In this document: piece by piece, positions 9,142-17,395 of the stretch
Layout of the letters: every line of letters starts with the position of its first letter
How positions within the stretch are numbered: the first letter of the stretch is position 1
Source of the DNA: an uncultured Actinomycetes bacterium
Lineage (GTDB): Bacteria; Actinomycetota; Acidimicrobiia; Acidimicrobiales; RAAP-2
Direction: 5' to 3'
DNA length: 46,028 nt
Assembly: GCA_903870905.1 (NCBI GenBank)
Contig: CAIQEU010000048.1
Location: 1-46,028 of the forward strand
Notes under the pieces: generated by a model
Databases searched by the model: none
Told to the model about the DNA's origin: nothing
The model's input: only the letters and a program-made list of their open reading frames with translations
Program-made: the position numbers and the translations under genes

Positions 9142-9534
9142 TTACCGCTTCGAGTACTGAGGCGCCTTGCGGGCCTTCTTGAGGCCGTACTTCTTCGACT
9201 CCTTCTCACGGGAGTCGCGAGTCAGCAAGCCGGCCTTCTTGAGGGCGGGGCGAGCGGTCTCGTCGAGCTCGATGAGGGAACGGGCGATGCCGAGGCGAAG
9301 CGCCCCTGCTTGACCCGATGCGCCGCCACCGTCCATGGTGACGAACACGTCGTAGGTCTCCTCCGTCGAGGTGATCTTGAGCGGCTCAACGATGGCCATG
9401 CGGTGGGTTGCCGAGGTGAAGTAGTCCTCGAAGGCCCGACCGTTGATGGTGATGATGCCAGTGCCGGGCACGAGGCGCACACGGGCGATTGCTCGCTTGC
9501 GTCGGCCAGTGGTTTGGGTGAGTGGAGCGGTCAT
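9142..9534 (-). CDS. rpsI: 30S ribosomal protein S9
   Basis: Small-subunit protein whose C-terminal tail reaches the P-site tRNA. It is 130 residues with the typical [12 protein letters not shown] start region, an FxTSATHRM core, and the conserved C-terminus [12 protein letters not shown] with the terminal Lys-Arg. It follows rplM by 14 bases, the usual L13-S9 pair, and sits 2 bases before glmM. Confidence 0.98.
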   Translation of the reverse strand: MTAPLTQTTGRRKRAIARVRLVPGTGIITINGRAFEDYFTSATHRMAIVEPLKITSTEETYDVFVTMDGGGASGQAGALRLGIARSLIELDETARPALKKAGLLTRDSREKESKKYGLKKARKAPQYSKR

Positions 9535-9548
9535 GACTGGTTCCTTCC

Positions 9549-9998
9549 TCAGCCGGCCCGACGAATGGACGCGGTGTCGTAGTTGACGGGCTGCTGGGCA
9601 TCGTGAGGGTGCTCAGCACCGGCGTAGACCTTGAGCTTCGAGAGTTGCTGGCGACCGAGGGTGTTCTTCGGCACCATGCCGGCAATGGCGCGCTCGACGA
9701 GGGCCACCGGGTCGGTGTCGAGGAGATCGGCGTAGCTCGTGGAGCGCAGACCGCCGGGGTAGCCGGAGTGGCGGTAGTAGAACTTCTGACTCGCCTTGTT
9801 CGAGGTCATGACGACCTTCGAGGCGTTGATGATGATGACGTGGTCACCAGTGTCGCAGTTCGGAGCGAAGAACGGCTGGTGCTTGCCGCGGAGCAGGCGA
9901 GCCACTTCAGTGGCGAGGCGACCGAGGACGAGGCCATCGGCGTCGATGACGTACCACTTGCGGACGATCTCTGCGGGCTTTGGGGCGTAAGTAGCCAC
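9549..9998 (-). CDS. rplM: 50S ribosomal protein L13
   Basis: Early-assembly large-subunit protein of 149 residues. Family marks are [18 protein letters not shown], the NASKVVMT segment, [12 protein letters not shown] and [12 protein letters not shown]. The start is GTG (MATYAPKP). A putative promoter and a compact hairpin lie immediately upstream, so this gene probably begins its own transcription unit with rpsI, while read-through from truA is also possible. Confidence 0.98.
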   Translation of the reverse strand: MATYAPKPAEIVRKWYVIDADGLVLGRLATEVARLLRGKHQPFFAPNCDTGDHVIIINASKVVMTSNKASQKFYYRHSGYPGGLRSTSYADLLDTDPVALVERAIAGMVPKNTLGRQQLSKLKVYAGAEHPHDAQQPVNYDTASIRRAG

Positions 9999-10049
9999 GG
10001 TGGGTTGTTCCTTCTCAGTCAGCGGCCTGCACCAGGTGGGCGGCCTCGT

Positions 10050-10073
10050 GATCCTCGAGATGCCCCGAGGACC
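10050..10073 (-). promoter_or_regulatory. Stem-loop in the rplM leader
   Basis: Read on the minus strand, GGTCCTCG pairs with CGAGGATC around an 8-base loop (8 pairs, one G-T). It sits about 52 bases upstream of the rplM GTG and right at the predicted transcript start. No T-run follows, so it looks like a 5' leader element rather than an intrinsic terminator. Ribosomal protein L13 leaders with autoregulation are known in other bacteria, but I cannot assign this one to a known family. Confidence 0.45.
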
Positions 10074-10081
10074 GGCTCTTC

Positions 10082-10110
10082 AGGTTAGGGGGGATTGCCG
10101 TGGACTGCAA
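10082..10110 (-). promoter_or_regulatory. Putative promoter for rplM-rpsI
   Basis: Minus-strand TTGCAG (10105-10110) and TAACCT (10082-10087) are separated by 17 bases. The pair begins 8 bases after the stop of the upstream membrane-protein gene, and the predicted start falls near 10075, directly before the leader stem-loop. The -35 box is a weak match, so this rests on spacing and position. Confidence 0.35.
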
Positions 10111-10117
10111 ACTGAGA

Positions 10118-10528
10118 TCACGGCGCTGGTGGTTGCGGCGGGTCGTTGTGGTCAGAACCCGTCAGTTCTCGGTCGTGATCGGTGGTCTCGCCCCCCGTCG
10201 ACCAGGTGGGTGGATCGGGAAGCGACGCTGTCGGCGGTTGTGGAACTGGCGGTGGTGGGAGGTGACCGAAGGGGTTGGTGGGGTCGATTGCGACCGGTGC
10301 ACCAGTAGGCAGCGCTGCCTTGCGGAAGTGCTTCTTGCCCCACGGGCTCATCCACCGGAACCAGACGAGCCCACCAGTGAGGAGGACGTAGAGCACCCAG
10401 TGCGTCGCCGAGTGCGCAGACGTGGATCCGAGCAGGACGAAGCGCACCAAGAGGAACACGATCAGCACGGCGACGATTTCCTTCGGGGCACGTTGCCCCT
10501 TGCGACCGAAGAACCCACCAGAGAACAT
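10118..10528 (-). CDS. Small membrane protein of unknown function with proline-rich tail
   Basis: I do not recognise a family. The 136-residue protein has a basic N-terminus (SGGFFGRKGQRAPKE), then two hydrophobic segments, about residues 17-32 (VAVLIVFLLVRFVLLG) and about 43-58 (WVLYVLLTGGLVWFRW). Between and after them come a short loop and the basic stretch SPWGKKHFRK. The last ~60 residues are rich in proline, threonine and aspartate, with PPPPVPQPP near residue 88, and look disordered. The likely topology is a two-helix hairpin in the membrane. Its ATG overlaps the truA stop as TGATG, so it is co-translated with truA, and the rplM promoter follows it. The clean coupling argues it is a real gene. 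Confidence 0.75.
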   Translation of the reverse strand: MFSGGFFGRKGQRAPKEIVAVLIVFLLVRFVLLGSTSAHSATHWVLYVLLTGGLVWFRWMSPWGKKHFRKAALPTGAPVAIDPTNPFGHLPPPPVPQPPTASLPDPPTWSTGGETTDHDRELTGSDHNDPPQPPAP

Positions 10529-11382
10529 CAGGAACCTTCCTCGTCGTCCACGGTGCACCCGGGTTGGGGCTCACCGTGACCGTACTCCACACCAATGAGG
10601 CAGAGTCCCTTTCCCGGTGCCGGATCTGCTGCTCGGTGCCGATCGGGCGTCGTGAGCAAGATGCGGAGTTCCGCCACGGAAGAGAGGCCGAGGCCAATGG
10701 CGACGAGTTGGCCAACGAGGGAGCGGACCATTCGGTGGCAGAACGCGTTGGCGGCGATGTCGAAGCGGAGGAGGGGGCCCGCACCGAGGTGGTGGTCGAC
10801 CCGGTGCTCATCAGACCACGCAGCACGGTGGACGCGACGCATGAGGGGATCTTCCGGCGTGGCTCCTGGGGTGCGGCGACAGAACGATCGGAAGTCGTGC
10901 TCGCCGATGAGGAGTGCGGTTGCTTCATCCATATGGGTTCGATTGAGGGGAGCGTCGACGTGCCAGGTCGTCGCCACGAGGAGCGGATCCGCTGCTCTCC
11001 CGACGTCGATGAGGTAGCGGTAGCTGCGCTCGGTTGCGCTGTGGCGAGCATCAAAGGCATCCTCGACCATCTGCGCACGGGTAACGACGACGTCACTCGG
11101 CAACTTGGCATTCAGATGCCGTTGCATGGTTGCCGCCTCGAGCAGGTCATCACTTCTCGGCACGGTTACCCCATCGGGCAAATCCACGTGGACCACTTGG
11201 GCTAACGCGTGGACACCGGCATCGGTCCGACCCGCGCACACCAGACGCGGCTCGCCCCCGAGCCGACAGAGTCGGTCGAGGGCGAGTTGGAGTTCTCCGG
11301 CGACGGTCCGCTGTCCCGGTTGGGCAGCGAAACCGTGGAACCGTGTCCCGTCGTAGGCGACGTCGAGCCGCCAGCGGGCCAT
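10528..11382 (-). CDS. truA: tRNA pseudouridine(38-40) synthase TruA
   Basis: Isomerises uridines 38-40 in the tRNA anticodon arm. It is 284 residues. The catalytic aspartate is D54 in GRTDAGVHA. Further marks are the N-terminal YDGTRFHGFA, HARHS-like DARHSATERSYRY, EHDFRSF and FCHRMVRSLVG. It begins 6 bases after rplQ, an arrangement common at the end of the alpha operon, and is coupled by TGATG to the membrane protein downstream. Confidence 0.96.
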   Translation of the reverse strand: MARWRLDVAYDGTRFHGFAAQPGQRTVAGELQLALDRLCRLGGEPRLVCAGRTDAGVHALAQVVHVDLPDGVTVPRSDDLLEAATMQRHLNAKLPSDVVVTRAQMVEDAFDARHSATERSYRYLIDVGRAADPLLVATTWHVDAPLNRTHMDEATALLIGEHDFRSFCRRTPGATPEDPLMRRVHRAAWSDEHRVDHHLGAGPLLRFDIAANAFCHRMVRSLVGQLVAIGLGLSSVAELRILLTTPDRHRAADPAPGKGLCLIGVEYGHGEPQPGCTVDDEEGS

Positions 11383-11388
11383 GTGGAG

Positions 11389-11742
11389 CTAGACGAGCTC
11401 GATCCGGGCCATCGGGGCATTGTCGCCCGGACGCGGACCCAGCTTCAAGATACGGGTGTAGCCACCGGGACGATCGGCGTAGCGCGGGCCGATCTCGGCG
11501 AACAACTTGTGCGCCATGTCCTTGTCTCGGATAAAGGCGACCACTTGACGCTGGTTGTGCACGCCGCCCTTCTTGGCAGCGGTGATGCACTTCTCGGCAA
11601 TCGGTCGCAGTGCCTTGGCCTTCGCCTCGGTGGTCACGAGCGCCTCACCAGCGATGAGCGACGCCACGAGGTTGGCCATCATGGCCTTCTGGTGTGCAGA
11701 CGAGCCGCCGAAACGGCGTCCGCGCTTAGGAGTTGCGAGCAT
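11389..11742 (-). CDS. rplQ: 50S ribosomal protein L17
   Basis: Large-subunit protein near the exit tunnel, 117 residues. It shows the usual [18 protein letters not shown] start region, [17 protein letters not shown] and the C-terminus with [15 protein letters not shown]. The ATG shares its A with the rpoA stop (TAATG), so expression is coupled to the RNA polymerase alpha subunit. Confidence 0.98.
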   Translation of the reverse strand: MLATPKRGRRFGGSSAHQKAMMANLVASLIAGEALVTTEAKAKALRPIAEKCITAAKKGGVHNQRQVVAFIRDKDMAHKLFAEIGPRYADRPGGYTRILKLGPRPGDNAPMARIELV

Positions 11743-12680
11743 TAGTCCTCAGCTTTCAGGGACAGGCCACGCTCGTCGAGCTTCTCGAGGATCTCGTCGA
11801 GTGACTTCTGACCGAAGTTGGTGATGTTGAGCAGGTCGTTCGGCGTCCGGCGGAGCAACTCGGCAACCGTGTTGATCTGCGCACGCTTCAGGCAGTTGCG
11901 GGGACGCTCGGTGAGGTCGAGGTCTTCGATGCGAAGGTCGAGGTCCGAGTTCACCTGTGGGATCGAACCAGTGTCGCCGAGTTCCAAGCCCATGGGGGCA
12001 TCTTCGAGTTCGGCGACGAGGGCCACCAGGCTCGAGAGCGTCTTGCCTGCAGAGGCAAGGGCTTCACGAGGGGTGATGGAACCATCGGTCTCGATCTCGA
12101 GGACGAGACGGTCGAAGTCGGTCGACTGCTCGACGCGGACGGGCTCAATGGTGAAGGTCACCCGACGAACCGGCGAGAAGATGGCGTCAACCGGGATGAG
12201 CTTGATGGCGCTCGTGCGGCTGGACCGGTCAGCGGACACGTAGCCCTTGCCGCGCTCGACGGTGACGTCGAAGGTGAGGCGGCCCTTGCCGTTCAAGGTG
12301 GCGATGTGCAGGTCGGGGTTGAGCACCTCAACATCTGCAGTGACCTGGAGGTCGGCGCCAGTGGCGACGCCAGGGCCCTTCTTGTCGAAGTGCAAGGTGA
12401 CGGGCTCGTCCGCGTGCACGGTCAACAGCAGGTCCTTCAGGTTCAAGATGATGTCGGTGACATCTTCCTTCACCCCTTCAATGGTGGCGAACTCGTGGAG
12501 CGCCTCTTCGAAGCGGACCTGGGTCACCGCAGCGCCAGGGATCGACGACAACAGCGTGCGACGCAGCGAGTTGCCGAGGGTGTGGCCGAAGCCGGGGTCG
12601 AGCGGTCCAACGGCGAAGCGCTGGGTGTTGCCCTCGGCCTCGCCGAGCGCCTCGACGGTCGGGCGTTGAATGATCAGCAT
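11742..12680 (-). CDS. rpoA: DNA-directed RNA polymerase subunit alpha
   Basis: Dimerises to nucleate core polymerase assembly. It is 312 residues: an N-terminal assembly domain to about residue 230, with [20 protein letters not shown], and a C-terminal DNA- and activator-binding domain from about 245. That domain contains [21 protein letters not shown] and [10 protein letters not shown]. The start ATG is followed by [10 protein letters not shown]; the 28-codon upstream extension of the frame lies in the rpsD gap and shows no similarity. The leading gap after rpsD is 25 bases. Confidence 0.98.
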   Translation of the reverse strand: MLIIQRPTVEALGEAEGNTQRFAVGPLDPGFGHTLGNSLRRTLLSSIPGAAVTQVRFEEALHEFATIEGVKEDVTDIILNLKDLLLTVHADEPVTLHFDKKGPGVATGADLQVTADVEVLNPDLHIATLNGKGRLTFDVTVERGKGYVSADRSSRTSAIKLIPVDAIFSPVRRVTFTIEPVRVEQSTDFDRLVLEIETDGSITPREALASAGKTLSSLVALVAELEDAPMGLELGDTGSIPQVNSDLDLRIEDLDLTERPRNCLKRAQINTVAELLRRTPNDLLNITNFGQKSLDEILEKLDERGLSLKAED

Positions 12681-12705
12681 GGGTTCTCCTTGGAGGCGGG
12701 GGTCG

Positions 12706-13353
12706 TTACTTGGAGTACAGCTCGACGATGAGCTGCTCGTTGATGGCTTCGTCGATCTGCGCACGCTCTGGAGCAGACAGGACGGTGACGGCGAAGCCGC
12801 CGTCCCCCTTCTCCAGCCACACGGGCAGCGACCGCTCGAGGGTGTCGAGGTTGCGCACGACGTTGAAGTTCTCTCGGGTGACCGCCTTCAGCGTGATGGT
12901 CTCACCAGCACGGACGCGGTAGGAGGGAATGTCGACACGCTTGCCGTTGATCGAGATGTGGCCGTGGCGGACGAGCTGGCGGGCTTGGCTGCGGCTCGCT
13001 CCCCATCCGGCGCGGTAGACCACGTTGTCGAGGCGGAGCTCGAGCATGCGGAGCAAGCTCTCACCAGTGATGCCAGGAGCGCGGTTGGCCTCTTCGTAGA
13101 GGTTGCGGAACTGGGTCTCGAGCACGCCGTAGATACGACGAGCCTTCTGCTTCTCACGAAGCTGAGCGAGGTACTCAGAGCCTTGACGCATGCGGTCGCG
13201 ACCGTGCTCACCTGGCGGGTAGGCGCGGCTGTGGCGGTCGGTGACAGCCTCAGAGACGGGGCACTTGAGGGAGTAGCAGCGCTCACCCTTCAAGAAGAGC
13301 TTGGTGCGCTCGCGGCGGCAAAGCCGGCAGACGGGTCCGGTGTATCGGGCCAT
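12706..13353 (-). CDS. rpsD: 30S ribosomal protein S4 (zinc-binding form)
   Basis: Primary 16S rRNA binder and, in many bacteria, the repressor of the alpha operon. It is 215 residues. Cysteines C9, C12, C26 and C31 make the zinc-binding (C+) version. Marks include YPPGEHG, KQKARRIYGVLE and the S4 RNA-binding domain around RLDNVVYRAG and ARQLVRHGHI. It ends VELYSK as usual. It lies between rpsK and rpoA in the standard order. Confidence 0.98.
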   Translation of the reverse strand: MARYTGPVCRLCRRERTKLFLKGERCYSLKCPVSEAVTDRHSRAYPPGEHGRDRMRQGSEYLAQLREKQKARRIYGVLETQFRNLYEEANRAPGITGESLLRMLELRLDNVVYRAGWGASRSQARQLVRHGHISINGKRVDIPSYRVRAGETITLKAVTRENFNVVRNLDTLERSLPVWLEKGDGGFAVTVLSAPERAQIDEAINEQLIVELYSK

Positions 13354-13367
13354 GGTGGTTGGTTCTC

Positions 13368-13766
13368 CTAGACCCGGCGCCGCTTCTTGGGGCGGCAGCC
13401 GTTGTGAGGGATGGGGGTGACGTCCTTGATGCCGACGACTTCAATGCCGGCAGCAGCGATGGAACGAATGGCGGTCTCACGACCTGATCCGGGTCCACGC
13501 ACGAGCACGTCGACCTTCTTGACGCCGTGCTCCATTGCGGCACGGGCGCACTTCTCCGCCGCGAGCTGTGCGGCGAACGGCGTGGACTTCCGGGAGCCCT
13601 TGAAGCCGACGTTGCCAGCAGAAGCCCAGGCGAGCACGTTGCCATCGGGGTCGGTAATGGACACGATGGTGTTGTTGAAGGAACTCTTGATGTGCGCAAC
13701 GCCGTGGGCGATGTTCTTGCGCTCCTTGCGGCGGGGACGACGCCCCGTGTTGGTTGGCTTCGCCAC
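13368..13766 (-). CDS. rpsK: 30S ribosomal protein S11
   Basis: Platform protein of the small subunit, 132 residues. Marks are [40 protein letters not shown] split across the core, [11 protein letters not shown] and the basic end RPKKRRRV. The start codon is GTG, sharing its G with the rpsM TAG stop (TAGTG), so it is translationally coupled to rpsM. Confidence 0.98.
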   Translation of the reverse strand: MAKPTNTGRRPRRKERKNIAHGVAHIKSSFNNTIVSITDPDGNVLAWASAGNVGFKGSRKSTPFAAQLAAEKCARAAMEHGVKKVDVLVRGPGSGRETAIRSIAAAGIEVVGIKDVTPIPHNGCRPKKRRRV

Positions 13767-14143
13767 TACTTCTTCACCTTCTTCTTTCCGGCAACGGTCT
13801 TCTTCGGGCCCTTGCGGGTGCGAGCGTTGGTGTGGGTGCGCTGTCCACGGACCGGCAAGCCCTTGCGGTGCCGGATGCCCTGGTAGCAGCCAATCTCGAT
13901 CTTGCGACGGATGTCTTGTGCGACATCGCGACGGAGGTCACCTTCGACGGTCAACTGCTCGTCGATGTAGGTGCGGAGACGGTTGACTTCTTCTTCCGTC
14001 AGGTCACGTACTCGGGTGCTCGGGTCAATACCCGTTCCCTCGCAAATGGCCTTGGACGTCGTGAGTCCAATTCCGTAGATGTAGGTCAGTGAGATCTCCA
14101 ACCGCTTCTCGCGGGGGATATCCACTCCGGCAATACGTGCCAT
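13766..14143 (-). CDS. rpsM: 30S ribosomal protein S13
   Basis: Head protein that contacts the P-site tRNA and L5. It is 125 residues: [14 protein letters not shown] at the start, [13 protein letters not shown], the helix-hairpin segment [18 protein letters not shown] and a lysine-rich tail [12 protein letters not shown]. It follows rpmJ by 10 bases. Confidence 0.98.
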   Translation of the reverse strand: MARIAGVDIPREKRLEISLTYIYGIGLTTSKAICEGTGIDPSTRVRDLTEEEVNRLRTYIDEQLTVEGDLRRDVAQDIRRKIEIGCYQGIRHRKGLPVRGQRTHTNARTRKGPKKTVAGKKKVKK

Positions 14144-14153
14144 TGGTTTCCTT

Positions 14154-14267
14154 TCAGCCCTGACGCTGCTTGTGGCGGGGATTCGCGCAGATCACTTGGA
14201 CGCGCCCATGGCGTCGAATGACCTTGCACTTGTCACACATCTGCTTGACACTGGGGCGGACCTTCAT
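14154..14267 (-). CDS. rpmJ: 50S ribosomal protein L36 (zinc-binding form)
   Basis: A 37-residue ribosomal protein, [20 protein letters not shown] followed by a short basic end. The zinc ligands C11, C14, C27 and H32 are all present. It lies between infA and rpsM in the canonical order, 34 bases downstream of infA. Confidence 0.97.
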   Translation of the reverse strand: MKVRPSVKQMCDKCKVIRRHGRVQVICANPRHKQRQG

Positions 14268-14301
14268 GGTCAGTTCCTTCGAAGTTCAGTACTGCTGCGG
14301 A

Positions 14302-14526
14302 CTACTTGTAGCGATACGTAATGCGACCGCGGGTCAGGTCGTACGGTGTGATTTCCACCTGGACCTTGTCCCCCGGGAGAATGCGGATGCGGTGCATCCG
14401 CATCTTGCCCGAACTGTGGGCGAGAACCTGATGGCCGTTCTCGAGCTCGACTCGGAACATGGCGTTCGGCAACGGTTCGGTGACCGTTCCCTCGAGCACG
14501 ATGGCGTCTTCCTTTGGCTTCGGCAG
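14302..14526 (-). CDS. infA: Translation initiation factor IF-1 (apparent CTG start)
   Basis: Single OB-fold protein that binds the ribosomal A site during initiation; 74 residues, the normal length. Core marks are [37 protein letters not shown] and the C-terminus [13 protein letters not shown]. The expected N-terminus PKPKEDAI is encoded, but the codon before it is CTG at 14524-14526. The frame meets a TGA at 14539-14541 with no ATG, GTG or TTG between. An AGGAG sits 8 bases before the CTG, the right distance. The first in-frame GTG (14497-14499) would drop nine conserved residues. A sequencing error is the main alternative. Confidence 0.95.
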   Translation of the reverse strand: MPKPKEDAIVLEGTVTEPLPNAMFRVELENGHQVLAHSSGKMRMHRIRILPGDKVQVEITPYDLTRGRITYRYK

Positions 14527-14595
14527 GTGACTCTCTCCTCAACTCATCCCCACCCGCGAGGCTGCGTCACCGATGGAATATCGGGTGCAACCGTC

Positions 14596-14611
14596 GACCT
14601 CGGATGAGGTC
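14596..14611 (-). promoter_or_regulatory. Stem-loop in the infA leader
   Basis: GACCTC-ATCC-GAGGTC on the minus strand gives a perfect 6-pair stem. It lies about 12 bases after the predicted transcript start and 70 bases before the infA CTG. A protein-binding or stability role is possible; nothing further can be assigned. Confidence 0.35.
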
Positions 14612-14629
14612 GCGCAGGCAGGGTTGTCC

Positions 14630-14658
14630 ATACTACCCGCGATTGACGAGGACGCCAA
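14630..14658 (-). promoter_or_regulatory. Promoter for infA-rpmJ-rpsM-K-D-rpoA-rplQ
   Basis: Minus-strand TTGGCG (14653-14658) and TAGTAT (14630-14635) are 17 bases apart, four of six matches in each box to the housekeeping sigma consensus. The pair lies in the 163-base gap between map and infA, and a small AGGTG-CCCG-CACCT hairpin (14662-14675) sits just upstream, possibly ending the map transcript. Predicted start is near 14623. Confidence 0.55.
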
Positions 14659-14689
14659 CCGAGGTGCGGGCACCTGCGAGAAACCGAGA

Positions 14690-15430
14690 CTAGGCAAGGG
14701 TGAAGACCTCCGGCCCGTTCTCGGTCACACAGATCGTGTGTTCGACATGCGCGGACAATTTCCCGTCCGCAGTCATGACGCCCCAGCCATCTTCGAGGAC
14801 GTAGGTGTCCTCCGTGCCGAGGTTGATCATTGGCTCAACGGCGAAGACCATGCCGACTTTGAGCTTCGGCCCAGGGTTCCCCGGCCAGTAGTTCGGGACC
14901 TGAGGTTGTTCGTGCATGGCGGTGCCAATGGCGTGCCCGACGTACTCCCGGACGACGCCGTACCCCGCAGCAATGGCGACGTCCTCGACCGCTCGACCCA
15001 CTTCGTGGAGCCGGTTGCCTGCCACCAATTGATCGATCCCGGCCCACAGCGAACGTTCGGTGATCTCGATCAACCGAGCTGCTTCCTTGCTCACGGTGCC
15101 GACCGGAGCGGTGTAGGCGGCGTCGCCGTGGTAACCCTCGATGATGGCGCCACAGTCGATGGAGATGATGTCGCCCTCTTCGAGCGTGTAGTCGCCAGGG
15201 ATCCCGTGGACCACCATGGCGTTCGGTGAGGTGCAGATGACGGCAGGGAAACCGTGGTAGCCGAGGAAGTTCGACCGTGCGCCGCGACGCTCGAGCACCT
15301 CTCGGGCCACGAGGTCGAGCTCTCGAGTCGTGATGCCGGGCCGGATGGCGGCACGGGTCTTCTCGTGCATCTCAGCGACCACCTTGCCGGCGCGACGCAT
15401 CTTGGCCAGTTCATCGGGTTGACGGATCAC
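14690..15430 (-). CDS. map: Methionine aminopeptidase, type I
   Basis: Removes the initiator methionine from nascent proteins. It is 246 residues. The five metal ligands are visible: D92 (ISIDCG), D103 (YHGDAA), H166 (VGHAIG), E199 (FAVEPM) and E230 (AHVEHT), with substrate-side H75 and H173. It lacks the N-terminal zinc or SH3-binding extension. The start is a GTG overlapping the adk stop (GTGA). The secY-adk-map order is classical. Confidence 0.97.
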   Translation of the reverse strand: MIRQPDELAKMRRAGKVVAEMHEKTRAAIRPGITTRELDLVAREVLERRGARSNFLGYHGFPAVICTSPNAMVVHGIPGDYTLEEGDIISIDCGAIIEGYHGDAAYTAPVGTVSKEAARLIEITERSLWAGIDQLVAGNRLHEVGRAVEDVAIAAGYGVVREYVGHAIGTAMHEQPQVPNYWPGNPGPKLKVGMVFAVEPMINLGTEDTYVLEDGWGVMTADGKLSAHVEHTICVTENGPEVFTLA

Positions 15431-16092
15431 TGGGGCTGCCTCGCTGCTTCGATGGCGGCGATGATCCGCTCCATGACGTCGTCTTCTGGTCCGTCACCGT
15501 TGACGGTCGCGAGGAGTCCACGCTCTCCGTACCAATCAATGAGCGGTGCGGTCTCTGCTTCAAAGGCGGCGAGACGAACCTGAACTGACTCGACGGTATC
15601 GTCCTTGCGCTGCAGGACCGCTCCCCCGCAGGTGTTACAGATCCCCGGCACAACCGGGGGTTTGTGCGTGGAGTAGATCGTGCCGCAGTCCGAGCACACT
15701 CGTCGAGACGCGATCCGGTCGAGGACGAGCTCAGTCGGAACGTCGAGGAGCACGGCCAAGTCGAGGACCTTCGGCGCGAGCATCGACTCCAGCAGCTCGG
15801 CCTGGAAGATCGTACGAGGGCATCCGTCCAAGATGAACCCACGAGCAGAGACGTTGCGCTCCTTCAAGCGCTCCCCCACCATGTCCATGATGATCGTGTC
15901 GGGCAGCAGGTTTCCCGCATCCATGATCGACTTGGCGAGAAGCCCGAGTTCGGTCCCTTGGCTCACGTTGGCGCGCAGCATGTCGCCAGTGGAGATATGC
16001 GGCACCGCGTAGTGGTGGCTGAGACGAACGCACTGCGTCCCCTTGCCAGAACCTTGCTTGCCGAGGACGACCAACCTCACGCCTTGGTTCAT
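15427..16092 (-). CDS. adk: Adenylate kinase (long form with zinc-finger LID)
   Basis: Balances ATP, ADP and AMP. It is 221 residues. The P-loop is GKQGSGKGTQ at residues 11-20, the AMP-binding segment STGDMLR follows, and GFILDGCPRT is the usual GxxLDGxPR motif. The LID carries C133, C136, C152 and C155, a structural zinc site; mycobacterial adenylate kinases lack such a LID. ATG at 16092 was chosen. A GTG one codon before and a GTG four codons after (16080) are possible. It starts 8 bases after secY. Confidence 0.95.
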   Translation of the reverse strand: MNQGVRLVVLGKQGSGKGTQCVRLSHHYAVPHISTGDMLRANVSQGTELGLLAKSIMDAGNLLPDTIIMDMVGERLKERNVSARGFILDGCPRTIFQAELLESMLAPKVLDLAVLLDVPTELVLDRIASRRVCSDCGTIYSTHKPPVVPGICNTCGGAVLQRKDDTVESVQVRLAAFEAETAPLIDWYGERGLLATVNGDGPEDDVMERIIAAIEAARQPQ

Positions 16093-16099
16093 CACCGGC

Positions 16100-17386
16100 C
16101 TACTTCAGGAATCCTTCGTAGTTGCGCATCATCAACTGAGAGTCGATCTGGCGCATGGTCTCAAGGGCCACACCCACCGCAATGAGCAGCGTGGTGCCGT
16201 AGAAGGGGAACCGGTTGATGTGCCATGCCGCCATGAGCAGCGACGGAATGATGGCCACGGAACCGAGGAAGAGCGCACCGACCACGGTCAGGCGGTTGAG
16301 GAGGTGGCTGAAGTACCGCTCGGTGGGCGCACCTGGGCGAATGCCGGGAACGAAGCCACCTTGCTTCCGGATCATGTCGGCCTGCTGGTACGGATCGAAG
16401 GCCACGTAGACGTAGAAGAAGGTGAACGCCACGATGAAGAGGAAGTAGAGCGCGATGTAGACCGGCGAGGTAGGCGTCAACGAGTGGTTGACGAAGTTCA
16501 CGAGCCATGTCACGGGGAAGATGTTCGACAAGAGCACCGGGATGTAGAGGACCGAGCTCGCGAAGATGATCGGAATCACTCCGGACTGGTTGACCTTCAA
16601 CGGAATGTAGGTCGACGAACCGCCGTACATCTTGCGACCGACGACGCGCTTGGCGAAGGTCACCGGGATGCGACGCTGTCCTTGGTCCATGAAGACGATG
16701 GCCACGAGGAGTCCGAGGGAAACGAGGAGCAACACCGTGAACTTGAGGCCACCGCCTTCAGCGAGCACCAACTTGCCACCGGTTGGGATGTTGGCCACCA
16801 CGTTGGCGAAGATGAGCAAGCTCATGCCTTGACCAACACCACGTTGGGTGATGAGTTCGGCCAGCCACATCACGAACGCCGTTCCCGCAGTCAGCAGCAG
16901 CACCATCATGGCCGCGAGCGGAATTGAGAACTTCGGAATCAGATCAATGTTGGTGCCAATCAATGCCGAGTCGTGGCCGTGGAAGGCGTAGACGAGACCC
17001 GTTGACTGGAGCAGCGCCAGCGCCACCGTCAAGTAGCGAGTGGTCTGGGTGATCTTCTTCTGCCCAACCGCACCTTGATCGCGCCACTCGGTCAGCTTCG
17101 GGATCACCGTCGTCAAGAGCTGGATGATGATCGAGCTCGTGATGTACGGCATCACGCCGAGGCCGAAGATGGCCATGCGACTGAGTGCTCCACCGCTGAA
17201 GAGGTTGAGGAAGCTCACGACTGATGTGGAGTTCGACAACCCTTGCAGCTTCTGGATCTGTGCCCAGCTGACGCCAGGAACAGGGATGTTCGCGCCGAAC
17301 TGGTACAGGGCAATGATCGCCAAGGTGAAGACGATCTTGTTGCGAAGATCAGCAACCTTGAAGATGTTGGCCAGCCGGCGCAGCAT
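16100..17386 (-). CDS. secY: Protein translocase subunit SecY
   Basis: Pore-forming subunit of the Sec translocon, 428 residues with about ten hydrophobic membrane segments. Marks are the N-terminal FGANIPVPG plug-region sequence, FSGGALSRMAIFGLGVMPYI, and the cytoplasmic loop with GFVPGIRPG. The pore-lining segments are rich in glycine and small residues. It follows rplO by 9 bases. The partner secE is in this window about 26 kb away. Confidence 0.98.
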   Translation of the reverse strand: MLRRLANIFKVADLRNKIVFTLAIIALYQFGANIPVPGVSWAQIQKLQGLSNSTSVVSFLNLFSGGALSRMAIFGLGVMPYITSSIIIQLLTTVIPKLTEWRDQGAVGQKKITQTTRYLTVALALLQSTGLVYAFHGHDSALIGTNIDLIPKFSIPLAAMMVLLLTAGTAFVMWLAELITQRGVGQGMSLLIFANVVANIPTGGKLVLAEGGGLKFTVLLLVSLGLLVAIVFMDQGQRRIPVTFAKRVVGRKMYGGSSTYIPLKVNQSGVIPIIFASSVLYIPVLLSNIFPVTWLVNFVNHSLTPTSPVYIALYFLFIVAFTFFYVYVAFDPYQQADMIRKQGGFVPGIRPGAPTERYFSHLLNRLTVVGALFLGSVAIIPSLLMAAWHINRFPFYGTTLLIAVGVALETMRQIDSQLMMRNYEGFLK

Positions 17387-17395
17387 GGTCAGGAC

